64,000 nt of DNA from contig NC_084465.1 in NCBI RefSeq assembly GCF_027409185.1, positions 26,701,864 through 26,765,863 on the forward strand, in the 5' to 3' direction. A model generated the notes under the pieces. It was given only the letters and a program-made list of their open reading frames with translations. It was not told the origin of the DNA and searched no databases. The first letter of the stretch is position 1, and each line of letters opens with the position of its first letter. This stretch comes from Cynocephalus volans (taxonomy: Eukaryota > Chordata > Mammalia > Dermoptera > Cynocephalidae). Below, piece after piece: positions 34,177 to 46,511 of this stretch. The translations under genes were made by a program, and so were the position numbers.

Positions 34177-35699
34177 CCAGCCTCAGGGGCAGTCATCACT
34201 TAATGACTGGAACTGGGTCATGGGGCCCAGGATACAGAGCTCACCCCAGGCTGTGAGAAGTTACATCCGGGGCCACACACAGAAGGCAGGCACCCCGCCC
34301 CTGGCCCACAGACCTGCCCTGTTACTGAAGTTAAGGGTGTTCAGTAAACACCCAACCAAGACGTTATTTTCAGCTCTGTTAGGCCCAGGATGAGTGATAA
34401 ATTCATAACCTCAGAGGAAAAATGGAAATAGCGTATTCTTTTCAAGTTCCTAGTAGTACCTGTACGTTCCAAACTGGAGGATGGACTGTTTATTTAAGAA
34501 TGGACATTTTTAAAAGCAAGCTTGTTTTTCCCGGTCATCTTGTATCTACAAATTCCATGAAGGCTAAAAATCTAGAGCTCATCTCTAATACTCACTCCCC
34601 AGTCCTGCCTACTCCCAACACCAAGATGTCTTGTCTGATGTCTGATGAGAGAGCAACATTTCACTAAGTATTTTCATGGGAGTCTGTAGTCGACACTTTC
34701 CTGTCACCCCATCTCTCAGCCAGCGCTAGGAACACAGAGCCTGGACCTCGGACCCCAGGGGGCCCCTGTTTTCTAAAATGCCTGACTCATCCAGCCTTTT
34801 TTCCCCCCACCCAGAGCCCAGCTCCAGGCTTTCTTGAAGAAAGTGAAATTCAACCCTCCCACACTTCTTTAAAAATGTATACTCTACATTCCAGTTGTCG
34901 TAGTAACATCTTCATGCTGCCTCGGTGCCTTTTATACACTTCGGTGCTGATGGACCATCAGTTACCATGAGAACAGGACTTGGTTTTAAACAAAGCAAAT
35001 TCAGGGCGCTTCTCTCAGTGTCTTGTGAAAAACAAAACCCACATCCACAGGGACGGCCTCTGCAGAGCTCAGATATTTAACCTCGGAATGACAAAAAGTC
35101 CCAGGTTAGTGGCACATGGAAACCACTAGAGTTTCATTTTATTTGTTCTTTGAATTTTATTATGAAGAAAAGGTGTTTTTTTGTGTTTTTTTTTTAAAGA
35201 TTCAGTTGTTTTATAAATTATCACTCTTATTTGAGTAGATAGTATTTTATGCATATTCCTACCTTCAGCTCTGAGGACAAACTTGTCACTTGTAACACAA
35301 AACTGTAATTGTTTCCTGAGTTGTGCTTCATGATGCCACCCACCCAGACCCCACAAGCCATGTGTGACGGGGCAGTGCCAACTGACCTGGCATTCCCAGT
35401 CATTTTAGACCCAAGGTCTGTGCATTCATTCTGGCCGTCAAAGCTGAGTGTTTGAAAAATGTAAGCTCTTTGAGTTCAAGGACATAACACAGGCTTCTTC
35501 AGAACTCTCTGTGTAGGCCTATTTGTCAGTTGCTTTGACTTCAAGCTTTCCATTCTGATGTACAGAATTCCAATTGAGAATGTAAAATAGTTAACTTCAC
35601 AGGATTTGTGTGTAGGAACAAACTTGAAGGTAGGAAGAAAGCAAACCCACAGTCTGGATTGCAGCCTGTGTCACCGACACAGTCTAATTAGTCTTATTG
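34177..35699. other. Unique intergenic sequence
   Basis: Few recognised repeats over 1.5 kb. It includes GTTACCATGAGAAC at 34,961-34,974, only a half match to an X-box. A candidate for conserved non-coding sequence by repeat poverty alone. Confidence 0.4.
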
Positions 35700-35895
35700 A
35701 TAGAGCTAGCATGTATTGTGTGTTTACCACATGCTAGGCATTGGGCTCATTTAACTCTCACAACTAGGGGGTAAGTTCTGTTTTCAATCTTCCATTTTAC
35801 CAATGAGAAAACAGAGCCACAAGTAAGGTAAACTTGCCCCAGGCTTACACATGTATCCTCTCAGTAGAGCCTGGATTTAATACAGCATAAGCATC
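35700..35895 (-). repeat. MIR
   Basis: ACCACATGCTAGGCATTGGG and CCATTTTACCAATGAGAAAA are reverse MIR. Confidence 0.7.
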
Positions 35896-36179
35896 TTGCC
35901 CTTCAACCTGTGACTCGACCCCCAAACCAAGCAAATCTACACTTTACAAAGACATCCTAAATCCAAGGCCAATGGGATGGGTTTTTTATATCTGTGCAAG
36001 CAGCAGACAGCTGCACAGGGACCCTGTTTGAGCTGGTCACTCCCTGAACTCTGTCTTCCACATGGCCACACCTGCCCAGGCAGAAGCAAAGGTCTAGGCC
36101 CAGCTGTAAGTGTAAGAATCAAGTCATGACCAGTGGTCATGTAAATCAATTCCTGGTCCTTTGGAAAACAACATACCTC

Positions 36180-36730
36180 ATTAAAAAAAAAAAAAAAAAA
36201 AAAAAAGGTCCCACTAATACCACAGATGGGAATTTATTCTAAGAAAATAATTCAAAAAGAATAAATCTGTACACAAAAGGCATTCATTCAACATTATACA
36301 TAATAGCAAAAATTGGAAGCAATATGAATTTCCCTCTATAATGGATATTCGGGTAAATTATACATCAACTGAATAGAACACCACACAGCCATGAACAGGC
36401 AGCTATGAGGACAATGAGACCACAAGTATAAATGTTTATAATCCCCATGAACACGTTCAGTTCAGTATCTGAAAATTATCCCACCTAAGACCATGACGAT
36501 ACTTTTTTAAAAAAGTTTGTCATATTAAGTAAAAGACAGAACATAAAAATTTTTGTGCTATTACAATACAACTATGTAAAGAATAAATTGACTATGTTTA
36601 CAAATGGCCTGGAAAGACTGGGAAAAATCTGCAAAAAGAACAGGGGTCCAGTCTGATTCTTCTTGGTATCCCCAATAACTAGCCAGTGCCTAACACAGTG
36701 AGGTATTCAATCAATATTTTTGGATGAATT
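36180..36730 (+). mobile_element. L1M 3' fragment and L2 end
   Basis: A 26-base A-run opens the stretch. ATAGCAAAAATTGGAAGCAA fits L1M. From about 36,640 the sequence looks like an L2 3' end. Confidence 0.5.
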
Positions 36731-36762
36731 TTTTAAAATAAAAAATAAAATCATTTGCTATA

Positions 36763-37148
36763 TGTTTTAGTCTGTCTTGTGTTGCTATAACAGAAATACC
36801 TGAGATTGGGTAATTTATAAGGAAAGAGGTTTCTGGGACAGCTGCATCTGGCACGGGCCTCAGGCTGCTTCTACTCATGGTGAAAAGTGGCAGCAGCCGG
36901 CAGGTACAAGCAGATCACATGGTGAGAGGAAGCAAGAGAGAGAAGGTGCCAGGGTCTGTTTAAGCAATGAGCTCTCATGGGAACTAATAGAGCGAGAACT
37001 CACTCATTAATCCCTTCTCCCCCAGGGAGAGCATTAATCCATTCATGAGGGATACGCCCCCATGACTCAATCAGTTTCCAACACTGCCACATTGGAGATC
37101 AAATTTCCACATGAGTTTTGGAGGGGACAACACGTCCAAACTCCATCA
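36763..37148 (-). mobile_element. MaLR-like solo LTR, subfamily B, with 5-base target duplication
   Basis: CTATA is repeated exactly at 36,758-36,762 and 37,149-37,153. The sequence matches the LTR at 33.4 kb. Confidence 0.85.
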
Positions 37149-37267
37149 CTATATTAGCATGAGAATTATTTTTTTTCCCTTAATTTATTTAATGCTATTA
37201 CGATAATGATAACACAATTTTTAAAAGGTCTCAAGTGTCTTGTGGATTTGAAGTTTGGGCAGCATAT

Positions 37268-37580
37268 TTGTCTGCTCTGCCTGCCATAACAACATATCAT
37301 AGACTGGGTGGCTTAAACAACAGAAGTTTTTCAGCTTTCACAGTTCTGGAGGCTGGAGAGTCCAAGATCAAGGTGCTGGCAAGGCAGGTTTCTTTGAGGC
37401 CTCTTCTCATGGCTCACGGGTGGCCACCTTCCCACTATGTTCACATGACCTCGTCTTAGTGTGAACATGAGGAGAGAGAGCAAGCTCTTTGGTGTTTCTT
37501 CTTTGAGGACACTAGTCCCATCAAACAAAGACCCCACCCTCATGGCCTCATCTAAAGCTAGTCACCTCCCAAAGGTGTAC
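37268..37580 (-). mobile_element. MLT1-like LTR
   Basis: Contains CATAGACTGGGTGGCTTAAA, ACAGTTCTGGAGGCTGGA and CACCCTCATGGCCTCATCTA, all in minus orientation. The 5' end of the element is missing. Confidence 0.72.
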
Positions 37581-37584
37581 ATGA

Positions 37585-38939
37585 TAGCAGCTGGAGACCA
37601 TTCTGGGCAGGGTTGGCCCCAGCAGTGATAATGACAAGCCCCATGGTGGAGCTGGATAAGGCACTTCTAAGTTCCTTGCTTATCCATGGAGTCCACGAAG
37701 GGCTTTGCTCAACTTACAGGCACGGGAGACAGTGGGAGATTCCAGGAAGGCCAGTGAAAGGAGGGGGTCTGGGAAAAAGGCAAAGATCTGGGGCATGGGG
37801 ACAGATGGACCTTCTACCATGCCCAGTGCTTGTGACTAGGCACTATGGCAAGCCAGACTTGTCATCCGAGGGAAGGAGCAGTCAGCAGGCTGCTTTGTTT
37901 AGACCAGAGGCTGGAACCAGAAGGGGAAGTTAAGCAGATCCACCAGACACTGCAAAGCTGGCCAGAAGGATTTTTCTCCTGCACCCTGTGCAGCCTTCCT
38001 TTGTTGTCTTTCAAGATCGACATTAGCCTCACCTTCAAACTCTTTCCCTGTCATGACTGGACAGTGGCTTCCATCTGTGAGCATTTGGTGGTGTTACACA
38101 CACACACACACACACTCACACACTCCGAGCCTGGCTATGCTGCAGTGACAGGCTGCCATTGTCACCGTGCTGTGTACTGGGAGGCTGACTGCAGCAGTGT
38201 GCATGGAGCTCGGCCACCTTACAGAAGAAAAGAAATACGATGATGGTCAGCACAACGGTGACTGGTCACCAGAAGCCAAGGGCCAGGAGGCCCAAGAAGA
38301 CAGTCTGGGGGACACCTGAGCTCAGAGCTCGCAAGCCCACATTGCCCAGCCTCCAGAGTCTACTGCCTCTCCCTGCATGGAGACTCTGCCATGTGCCTGA
38401 CCTCTCATCACAGCCTCTCTGCTTCGTTTACCATCAGTGCATTTTATATCCCAGTCAGGGAGTGAAAACACACAGTTGCAACAACTGGAGAGGGCTGTGC
38501 ACAGAGTGACAGGTCCAAGGTGCAAACAAGCAGGTAGGAAATGCAGACTCCAAACCGGGGGTTTCGGGAGCAGTGAGCAAGGCCAGGGGTGAACCGTGTT
38601 CTGTGGGAAGTGGGTTTGAGGCCAGCAGAGGGCAAAGGGATAGGTGGTCCTGATGGACGGTGGCACGTGGTGGGGCTCGGAGGCCCATGAGGCGAGCTGC
38701 GCAGGGCTGGAGGGAGTCCTGGCTTCTCTGCCTCACGAAGGGAAGAGGAGGAAGAAGGCTGTATGTGGCAGGAGGGGTGCTGGGTGAGCCAGCAGCACAG
38801 GCGGGGCCCTGTCCTTCTGAGAGAGTCCCCTGTCTCCCCACCCTCAAAGCCGAGAAGAAGCCTCGTGGGACATCTGGCCGCATCTACTGTCCCTCCCCTC
38901 CCTACTCTGCCGGAGACCTAGAATGAAGAGGGAAAAACT
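37585..38939. other. Intergenic, no gene seen
   Basis: GC-moderate unique sequence with a (CA)n run. Overlapping frames of up to 142 codons (minus, 38,455-38,883) have no recognised domain. Confidence 0.45.
38096..38125 (+). repeat. (CA)n microsatellite
   Basis: An (AC)n run with two interruptions. Other short ones are (GT)n at 45,945-45,962, (TTTC)n near 59,082, (AAAT)n at 53,238-53,260 and (TTTA)n near 62,760. Confidence 0.8.
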
Positions 38940-39925
38940 TTGATTTTATGTTTTATTTTTTTATTGCAGTAAAATCCACATAACAAAATTTACCATTTGA
39001 ACTATTTTTAAGTGTGTAATTTAATGACATTAAGTACATTCTCAGTGTTGTGCAACCATCCCCACTATCCATTTAGGATTTTTTCATCATCCCAAACAGA
39101 AACTCTGTATGTATTAAACAGTAACTTCCCATTTCACCCTCCCCGCAGTTCCTGGTGACCACTCTTCTACATTCTATCTCTATAAATGTACCTACTCTAG
39201 ATTATTCATATAAGAAAATCACACAATATCTGTGCTTTTGTGTCTGGCTTATTTCACTTAGCATAATGTTTTTAAGGCCCATCCATGCTGTAGTATGTAT
39301 CATAATTTCGTTCCTTTTGCAGGCTGACTAGCACTCTATTGTAGGCACACACCACATTTTGTTTACCCATTCATCGGTTGATGGACACTTGGGTTGTTTC
39401 CACCTTTTGGCCACTGTGAGTAACAGTGCTCTGAACATTGGTGTTCAAAGATCTGTTTGGCTCCCTGCTTTCAATTCTCTTGGGTATATACTTAGAAGTG
39501 GAATTGTTGGATCAGATAGTACCTTAGTCCATTTGTGCTGCTAGAATACCACAGACTGGGTAATTTATAAAGAAGAGAAATTTACTTCTCACAGTCCTGA
39601 AGGCTGGGAAGTCTAAGATCAAGGCGCCAGCATCTGGTGTCTGGTGACGGCCTTTGTGCTGCATCCTCACGTGGCAGAAGGGTAAAAAGGGGCCAAACTC
39701 CATCCACCAAGCCCTTTTACAATGGCATTAATCCAGGGCTCTGCCCTCATGACATAAACACTTCCCCAAAGGCCCCACCTCCCCACACTGTTGCACTGGA
39801 GATTAAGTTTCCAACACATGAATTAGGATGGACACATTCAGACCATAGCATATGGTAATTCTATGTTTAACTTTTTGAAGAACTGCCAAACTGTTTTCCA
39901 CAGTGGCTGCACCAATCTTTGATCT
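38940..39925 (-). mobile_element. L1M 3' region split by an LTR
   Basis: 38,940-39,522 (ACCATTTGAACTATTTTTAA, GTGTCTGGCTTATTTCACTT) and 39,851-39,925 (TATGGTAATTCTATGTTTAA) are continuous in L1. Confidence 0.8.
39523..39850 (-). mobile_element. MaLR-like LTR inside L1
   Basis: Runs from CTTAGTCCATTTGTGC to CAGACCATAGCA. L1 sequence continues on both sides, so the LTR came second. Confidence 0.78.
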
Positions 39926-40051
39926 GTTTTAAATGAAAAATGAACCTATTCTGGAAGCCTCAAGTCAGCTTGGCCTGGAAGGATGGTCTAATGTTCAGAT
40001 TTCAGGAGGCAAGAGCCTCACGGGGCTGTATGTTAATTTGTGAATCTGGGT

Positions 40052-40250
40052 CAGTGGTTCTCATCAGTGGGGGCAATTTAGCCTCTGTGGGGACATTTGG
40101 CAATGTTTTTGGTTGACACAGCTGAGTGGGTGCTACCAACATCTAGTGAGGAGAGGGATGTTGCCGAACAGACTATAACCCACAAGACAGCCTCACGACG
40201 TAGCACTGCCCAGCCCAAAATGTCCAGAGCGCCCACGCTGAGAACCTAGG
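40052..40250 (+). mobile_element. MER5A (hAT-Charlie) nonautonomous DNA transposon
   Basis: Nearly full length: CAGTGGTTCTCATCAGTGG at the left, GGGGACATTTGGCAATGTTT inside, and GCTGAGAACCTAG at the right as the inverted end. Confidence 0.85.
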
Positions 40251-42089
40251 TCTAGATAAAGGGTCTGGGTGTGCACTGTTCTTTCACCCTTTCTGTGGGT
40301 TTAAAATTTTTTTAAATGCAAAATTGGCAAAAAAAAATAGAGAGGAAAAATGTGTGACAGAAAGATGAGGAAATGAAGAAAAAAGAAAAAAAAGTGTAAG
40401 CAGATTCAAGGGAAGCATTACAGCCAGAGGGAGACACAGAGCGAGGGACGCGAGCACGCATGTCAGCTACAGTACTGCTCTCCTGCACCAGGGAAGATCC
40501 ACCCTGCTGCCCGAGTTGAGTAGGATCTCACGGTACCACCCCTTAGCCACCCCTCAGGCACAGCTGGCTGGGCCAGGGGAAGGCCCCTGCCCAGACAGCT
40601 CATTCACTGGCTGCTGCAACAGAGCCTGGCCCCAAAAGACAAGGGGGGCTGTCAGACTCTCTCTCCTGTAAAACCCAGAGAACGAGACACTTAGGAGAGG
40701 AAGCAGAAGCTCAAAGCAAGTGCACACCATAAGTTAGAGCTGGAGTCACAAGAGATCACGACCAGCTGAAGTTGTGGAAAAGCAGCAACCTAGAGTAAGC
40801 AGGACTTACAAGGCAGAGAAAAGGCATGTGAACAGAGAGAGGATTAAGCATCAGCAGCTGGCAGAATCTGGAGTCTCACCACAGGGGCACAAGGGTGAGC
40901 AATCACCACCTGCTGCTGAGGTCCCTGGCACCATCTTGGATCCTGGAGCCCCGAGGCCTGGCCCCACTGGGTCCAGGTGGATTCCACAAGGGTCTCATCT
41001 CCTGCCTTCTCTTCCTCTCCACTCTGGGTCAGTTCCTTCAATCAGCCATGCTCCTTCCTGCCTTGCACGTGCTCTGCCCCTGCCTAACTTGGTCCTAGTT
41101 AATGCCTTCCAGGGGCAGGTCCAACTCTTGTGGGGCCTGAAGCTTGGGGACCCTCTTCAAGAAGAATACAGCAGCATGAATACAGAAGTGCTGGGCTTCA
41201 CTAGCTTCAGGGCAAATCCGGCTCTGCTGCCCACTCCTCTGCAGGTCTCATCTCCAACATCACTTCCTAGGTAACATCTACTTGCCTCTCTCCTCATCCC
41301 CAATGAGGTCGAATCCTTCTGTATGTAGTTCTGTGCTATCCCATACACTAGCTATTTGAATTATGTTGCTTTGCCTCCCAAGAATTTGTCACCCCTTTTC
41401 CCCTGGGTGATGGAGCTGCCAAAGATTACTCAAAGCCCATCTCTTCTGAGCAGTGAGAAGCCCCCAAAAGGGGTTAATCTCCCAGAACCCTCAAGATAGA
41501 GGCATTCCTTCCATCTGGGAAATTAACCATGAATTGGGGTTTTCTTCCCACATTTATTCTCCAGACCAGGAAGTTACAGGAAGAGAACATAGGTGGGGTT
41601 TTTGGTAAGTACAGTTTAACAATAGAAGCTGGTGACCTATAATGCAATTTGCAACAAAAGCCTGATTTTAGCAAAGATTTTCTTCTTACAACAATTTCCC
41701 AGTATCGTTACATATCAATCAGTAACCTGTCTGTCACTGAGCCAGCAACCTTGCTGTGTTACAATTCTTTATCTTACAACAGAGACTATATAGCCTGGGG
41801 AAAATTTCCTGTCCTTTGCAAGGTCAATATTTGAAATGGCAAGGCTTTGGAAAACCAGGTCCTGTGAAGTACATTTGCTTTATGCATACTCCACAGAATT
41901 ACAATGAACTCAGATCAGATATTCAGTTCTTTATTTGCTCCAGCCACAGTTCACCTGCTCAATAGCCACATGTGGTTTGTGTCTCTTGTGTTAGTGCAAA
42001 TACAGACCATTCCCTTCATCGCAGGAGATTCTATTAGATGGTTGCTGGTATAAACAGTCACAGCACTAACTAGTAAGTACTTACCCCTC
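40251..42089. other. Intergenic, no gene seen
   Basis: A 166-codon plus frame (40,774-41,274) shows no recognised domain. 41,640-42,060 may hold a decayed hAT element. Confidence 0.45.
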
Positions 42090-42210
42090 TCTCCCCCAAG
42101 GCCAGAGCTCCTGAGAACAGGATCAGACGTCTGCTGGCCTCAATGCCACCACGCCAGTGCCTGGCATACAACAGGCCCTCAATAAACACTCATTCAATGA
42201 GTGACTGATT
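42090..42210 (+). mobile_element. L2 3' end
   Basis: GTGCCTGGCATACAACAGGC followed by CCTCAATAAACACTCATTC is a typical L2 terminus. Confidence 0.65.
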
Positions 42211-42634
42211 GAGCGAGCCATGCCTATTCCACACGTCTTTCAGCCACCTCCCACTCCCCAACCTCAGTGAGCACCTGATCCTCGCATTAAAAAGCAGGGA
42301 TTCCAAAGCCAAGTGGAAGTAAGTTCAAAGCCTGAGAGTCCTCCTCAAAAACTGTGTGAGGGCGGATGGGGGCACAGTGGTGGGGACTATGCAGTGCTGG
42401 GCGCCTTGGGCTTCCCTGAGAAGGGAAGGGGGAAGGGGAGGCATGAGGCCATTCCAAGCAGTTTGACCCTTCTAGCCCCGAGCCCAGGGCCAGCTGGATA
42501 GGGGTGCTGAAAACACCGTAGTGGAAGGACAGTGAGACAAAGAATAAGAGAGGATGGAGAAGAGGCCACTATACTGGGAATGAGGAAGTCATTGGTGACT
42601 TAAGAAAGTTTGGGTGAAGTGAGAAGGAATAGTG

Positions 42635-43400
42635 CCCCCTTACCTGAGGGGGGTACATTCCGAGACCACCAGTAATGCCTGAAACCACAGATAGGACCAA
42701 ACCTACCTATACTAGGTTTTTTCCTATACATATACCCATGATAAAGTTTAATTTCTCAGTTAGGCACAGTAAGAGATTGAAAGAAAGTGAGCCGAGATGC
42801 CAGCTTTATTAAAGAAAAATAAAGTTCGAGCTTTATTAAAGAAAGAAATTTGCTGGGCTGTGCTCAGAGTGGGGGGCAGCCCAGGGCTGCCCTGAAAATG
42901 GTGGACAGCACCAGGGATGGGGGTGGTAGAGCTTACACAGTGCGCCAAGGCTGGCCGGTGTAATTCTGGGGTGGGAATTGAGTTAGGTCATGGGACGGGA
43001 GCGTTCTGCGCATGCGGGAATGCCAAAAGTTTCGTTTTCTCCAAAACCAGGAGGCTTCTTGTAAAAGAGAACGGGGGAGGGGAGGGGAGGAGGTGAACAG
43101 CACCATTTTGTACTTGGGCTTGTCTACAATGGCGCGGGTTGCATTGCAGATCTGTCAGACTGTACTCCCCTTCCTGTGATGGTGTGAGATGATGCAATGC
43201 CTCTGTGATGACATGAAGTGAGGTGAGTGACGTGGGCATGTGACACAGCCTTAGGCTACTACTGACCCTCTGACGATACATCGGGAGGATCATCTGCTTT
43301 GGGTGACGCTGGATCACTGAGCCATGATGATGTCAATGAGTAACAGGCCAGGGGGTACACAGCGTGGAGACACTGGACAAAGGGACAATTCAAGTTCTGG
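42635..43400 (+). mobile_element. Tigger/pogo-like nonautonomous DNA transposon (MER44/46-like), split by an LTR
   Basis: The left part (about 42,635-42,777) contains the family's typical text: a CCACCAGTAATGCCTGAAAC block, GATAAAGTTTAATTT and GGCACAGTAAGAGAT. The right part (about 43,165-43,325) has TGTGATGGTGTGAGATGATG and further family sequence. The retroviral LTR sits between the two. About 100 bases expected between the parts are missing. Exact family and right end are uncertain. Confidence 0.6.
42778..43148 (-). repeat. Lone LTR of the same retrovirus family, inserted in a DNA transposon
   Basis: The ends and the central block match the LTRs at 25.3 and 28.8 kb. The middle differs (about 42,960-43,040), and a short stretch carrying the AATAAA/TTTATTAAAG region is duplicated near 42,800-42,840. 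No internal retroviral sequence accompanies it. It splits a Tigger-like element. Confidence 0.75.
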
Positions 43401-43414
43401 GCAGAATGGAGCAC

Positions 43415-43867
43415 GTAGTGGATTGAATTGTGTCCCCCCAAAACTCACTGAACCTTGAACTGTGTCCCCCAAGTTTTATGTATTAGAAACTCAGCCCCCA
43501 CTGTGACTGTTAAGAGGGTGGGAAATCCTATTAAGGTAACTGAAAGGTGGAGCCTTGCAGAGGTGATTGGATTGTAGGACCATGCAGTAGTGAATGGATT
43601 AAAAATGGTGGTTAGGGGCGTGGTTCTGAGGGCTTTAAAAGAAGAGGAGAGTCCGTCTCTCTCTCTGCTCTCTTGCTTCCTCTTGCCCTGTGATCTGCTT
43701 GTATCCGCCGCCAGCTGCCTGCTACTTTGCTTTCCGCCATGAGTAGAAGCAGCCTGAGGCCCACAGATGCAGCTGTCCCAGAATTGTAAGCCGAATAAAC
43801 CTCCGTTCTTTATAAATTACCCAGTCTCAGATATTCTGTTATAGCCACACAAAAACGGACTAATACA
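43415..43867 (+). mobile_element. MaLR-like LTR, apparent chimera of subfamilies A and B
   Basis: The 5' part up to about 43,660 follows the copies at 5.9, 17.1 and 22.3 kb. From about 43,680 the sequence follows the copies at 33.4 and 36.8 kb (GTGATCTGCTTGTA, then CATGAGTAGAAGCAGCCTGA). AATAAACCTC near the end is the likely polyadenylation signal. Confidence 0.75.
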
Positions 43868-43949
43868 GAGCAGGATGGCGAGAGATTTCATCATGCTACT
43901 CAGAACGGTGCATGCATTTAAAACTTATTACTTCTGGAATTTCCCATTT

Positions 43950-44145
43950 AATATTTTGGACCATGGTTGACTAGTTGTATGGTAACTCTACCTATAACAT
44001 TTTGAGGAACTGCCAAACTTCCACAGCAGCTGCACCATTTTATATTCCCACCAGCACATGTGAGGGTTGTAACTTCTCCACCTCCTTGCAAACACCTGTC
44101 GTTGTCTCTGTCTTTATGTCATCAGTTTTCTAAGGGGCATTTCCA
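43950..44145 (-). mobile_element. L1 ORF2 end fragment
   Basis: AACTGCCAAACTTCCACAGC and ATTCCCACCAGCACATGTGA are reverse L1 sequence. Confidence 0.7.
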
Positions 44146-44229
44146 TCTAAAATATGACCTCCATGCACATGCTATTGCCAAGTCTCCCTTCCTCCTCTGG
44201 ACACTGTGTCTCTCCCGTAGTCACTTGTA

Positions 44230-44720
44230 ACTCTGTCAGGCCCGCTTTCCTCCTTGCCCTTAAATACAGCCTTCCTTACAGAGCCCCCACAGCCTCGCAG
44301 CAAGTGCCTCCTCTTCAGCCCCTGCCTCCTCCAGGAAGCCCTCCTGGCCTGAGTGTGGGCTTTCCTACCACTGCTCCTCTCCCAAGCTCCTCTTTGAATC
44401 CTCAACTGCAGGAAGAATCAGGATCCTTGCCGATGTGGGATTAAGGGAAATAAAAAAGAGCAGGGTTCAAGGATTCATTTTATCATCGGATGCCCTCCAG
44501 GAGTCCTATAAAGGTCTCAGTCCCAACCTCCTGTTCATCACCTTCATAAACTGTATGATGAATGAGCTTTATCAAAGCTGAGACAGAAACTTAACTGCCC
44601 TTGGTCACGATGGAATCCGCATTATCAGCCTCCTTCCCCAGGCTGGAAGCTCCTGAAGGCAGGGACCCTGTCTTGCTCTCCTCAAGCCAGGCATAGTAGA
44701 TGCTCAATGCACATATTGAA
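44230..44720 (+). mobile_element. L2 fragments
   Basis: CTCCAGGAAGCCCTCCTGGC near 44,330 and AAGGCAGGGACCCTGTCTTG to GATGCTCAAT near 44,640-44,710 are decayed L2. Confidence 0.55.
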
Positions 44721-45318
44721 ATGAGATCATTTTTGCCAAGAAAAGTTATATAATGTTTCACCAAAAAACAATAATTTCTCAAAAAGATGTATCATAACTT
44801 TTGTATAGCTTATGTGTGATAGTGTATGTCATATACTGTAACACTATAGCACAGCTATTTGAATCCAAAATTCCTAACGGCTTCTCTCAGAACACCGGGA
44901 CTCCAATGAGTACAATGTGAACACAGCCTTTAGACAATCTGCTAAAACCTGGGTGTAAACCCTGAGTACAGTGCCCCATTCAATCAGATCAGTACTTGCT
45001 CTGTTCCAATGCTTACAAACCTTTTGGCTCATCATTTAACCATCTCAAAAGAAGAAAGCATGTCCACTCCCAGATGATCTTCTCCGTCTGTAAATGTCTG
45101 CCAGCTGGCATGTCTGTGTAGTCCCCTAAACAATGTTATCCGTGCTGCAGACGAGATCAGAAGGAAGCTCGCAAGTGATATCTCTCCAACGTTCTAATAA
45201 ACATAACTGCTCAAATACAAGCTCCTGAACTGAAGCTAGGCACAAAACGATGTTCTACATCCCAAGTTCAAAGACTCAGCAAGCCTTCTCGCATCTGGTT
45301 AGGCAGCATTAACCAGAG

Positions 45319-45486
45319 CAGCGGTTCTCCTAGTGTGGAGTCCAGCAGCATCAGCATTACTTGGGATTCTACTGGAAATGCACATTCTCAAACCCCACCC
45401 TTCCTACTGGGGTAGGGTCCAGCAATCTACACTTTGACAAGTCTTCCAGGTGACTGAGAGGTACACTCAGGTTTGAGAACCACATA
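45319..45486 (+). mobile_element. MER20-like (hAT-Charlie) DNA transposon
   Basis: CAGCGGTTCTCCTAGTGTGG at the left and CAGGTTTGAGAACCACA at the right are the inverted ends. CCAGCAGCATCAGCATTACT is typical inside. Confidence 0.85.
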
Positions 45487-46274
45487 ACTAGAGACAGTGA
45501 GTTCACAAACAGAAACCACTTGAATCCAACCCAGCAGTCTCTGACAGGGTGGGAAGGTGTTCCCTGTTTCTAAAGTCTGCAGAGAACAGAAAAGGCCCCT
45601 TCAGGTTCAGCCGTGTGAGGATGACTCTGGCAACTGACCAAGGGCATACAATGAATGTGCACAGATGGTTCAGGCAGACAAATGTCATTCCCAACAAACT
45701 CTTGTGTGTTATGAGCACCCCACTACTGTAGTACAGAAAGTCATGTAATTTCCTTTTCTCTGACATTTATAAAATCCTGAGTCCTGGGCTACAGCCTCGC
45801 TTAGCAAACTTCATGAATCTTTGAGATCCTCACAAGGCAACCTGTGGCATAATTATAATTCAGACAAACTAGAATATCCTTGGAAAGTGCTGCTGGAGAG
45901 ACGGCTTTGAGCTCAGAACTGTCAGTGGAGACAACGGTGCAGGTATGTGTGTGTGTGTGTGTTGGGGGAGAGCTAGAAGGCAGAGCAGGAGGCAGGGATG
46001 GCGTCTACACTTAAAAATTACCTCTTTCCAAGCTTCACATTTGGGGTGCTCAGGCCTTTGGGACCAAAGAGAAAGAAATGCAGTTTTATCTCTTAAGTGT
46101 CTCCTCACAGGGACAGAGACACCCTAGAACATCAGCCGAATGCCCCTGGAAAGTTTCCAGCACCAATTCCATAACTCAGGATCAGCCAAGTTTAAAAGAA
46201 AGCCGGCAGAAGGCGGGGAGAAACAGAAGTGTGCAGAAAAAGCAGGAGAGGGGTCAGGTGAAATAGAGAGAAGA
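45487..46274. other. Intergenic, downstream of SMKR1
   Basis: Unique-looking with a (GT)n run at 45.95 kb. No gene seen. Confidence 0.45.
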
Positions 46275-46325
46275 GGGCTGGCTGGTTAGCTCAGTTACTT
46301 ACAACACCAAGGTCAAGGATGAGCG
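46275..46325 (+). mobile_element. CYN monomer fragment with internal deletion
   Basis: The start (GGCTGGCTGGTTAGCTCAGT) and the AACACCAAGGTCAAGG segment match the family. The anticodon arm between them is mostly lost and the 3' end is missing. Confidence 0.65.
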
Positions 46326-46505
46326 CTAATCTGCCCTCTTCTGCTGCACCCCAACTACTGCAGGCCCTCAGCTACTATTAATCATCTGTTTCCAAGCCTG
46401 GCAAGGTCACAGCAGTAGTGACCATCTGAAACTCCACCAGCATATATGGCTAATTCAAACCAGACAGTCAGACTGCTGAGAAAAAAAAATTATAGAAACA
46501 AAATA

Positions 46506-46511
46506 TTTATT
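46506..46511 (-). terminator. Candidate SMKR1 polyadenylation signal
   Basis: A minus-strand AATAAA lies about 510 bases past the stop codon. ATTAAA near 46,717 is a nearer, weaker alternative. The 3' UTR would span about 0.5 kb and include the tailless SINE fragment at 46,653. No GU-rich element was tested. Confidence 0.3.

Noticed and set aside
34961-34974. GTTACCATGAGAAC as an RFX X-box
   Set aside because: Only the left half and last three bases fit; no nearby promoter.
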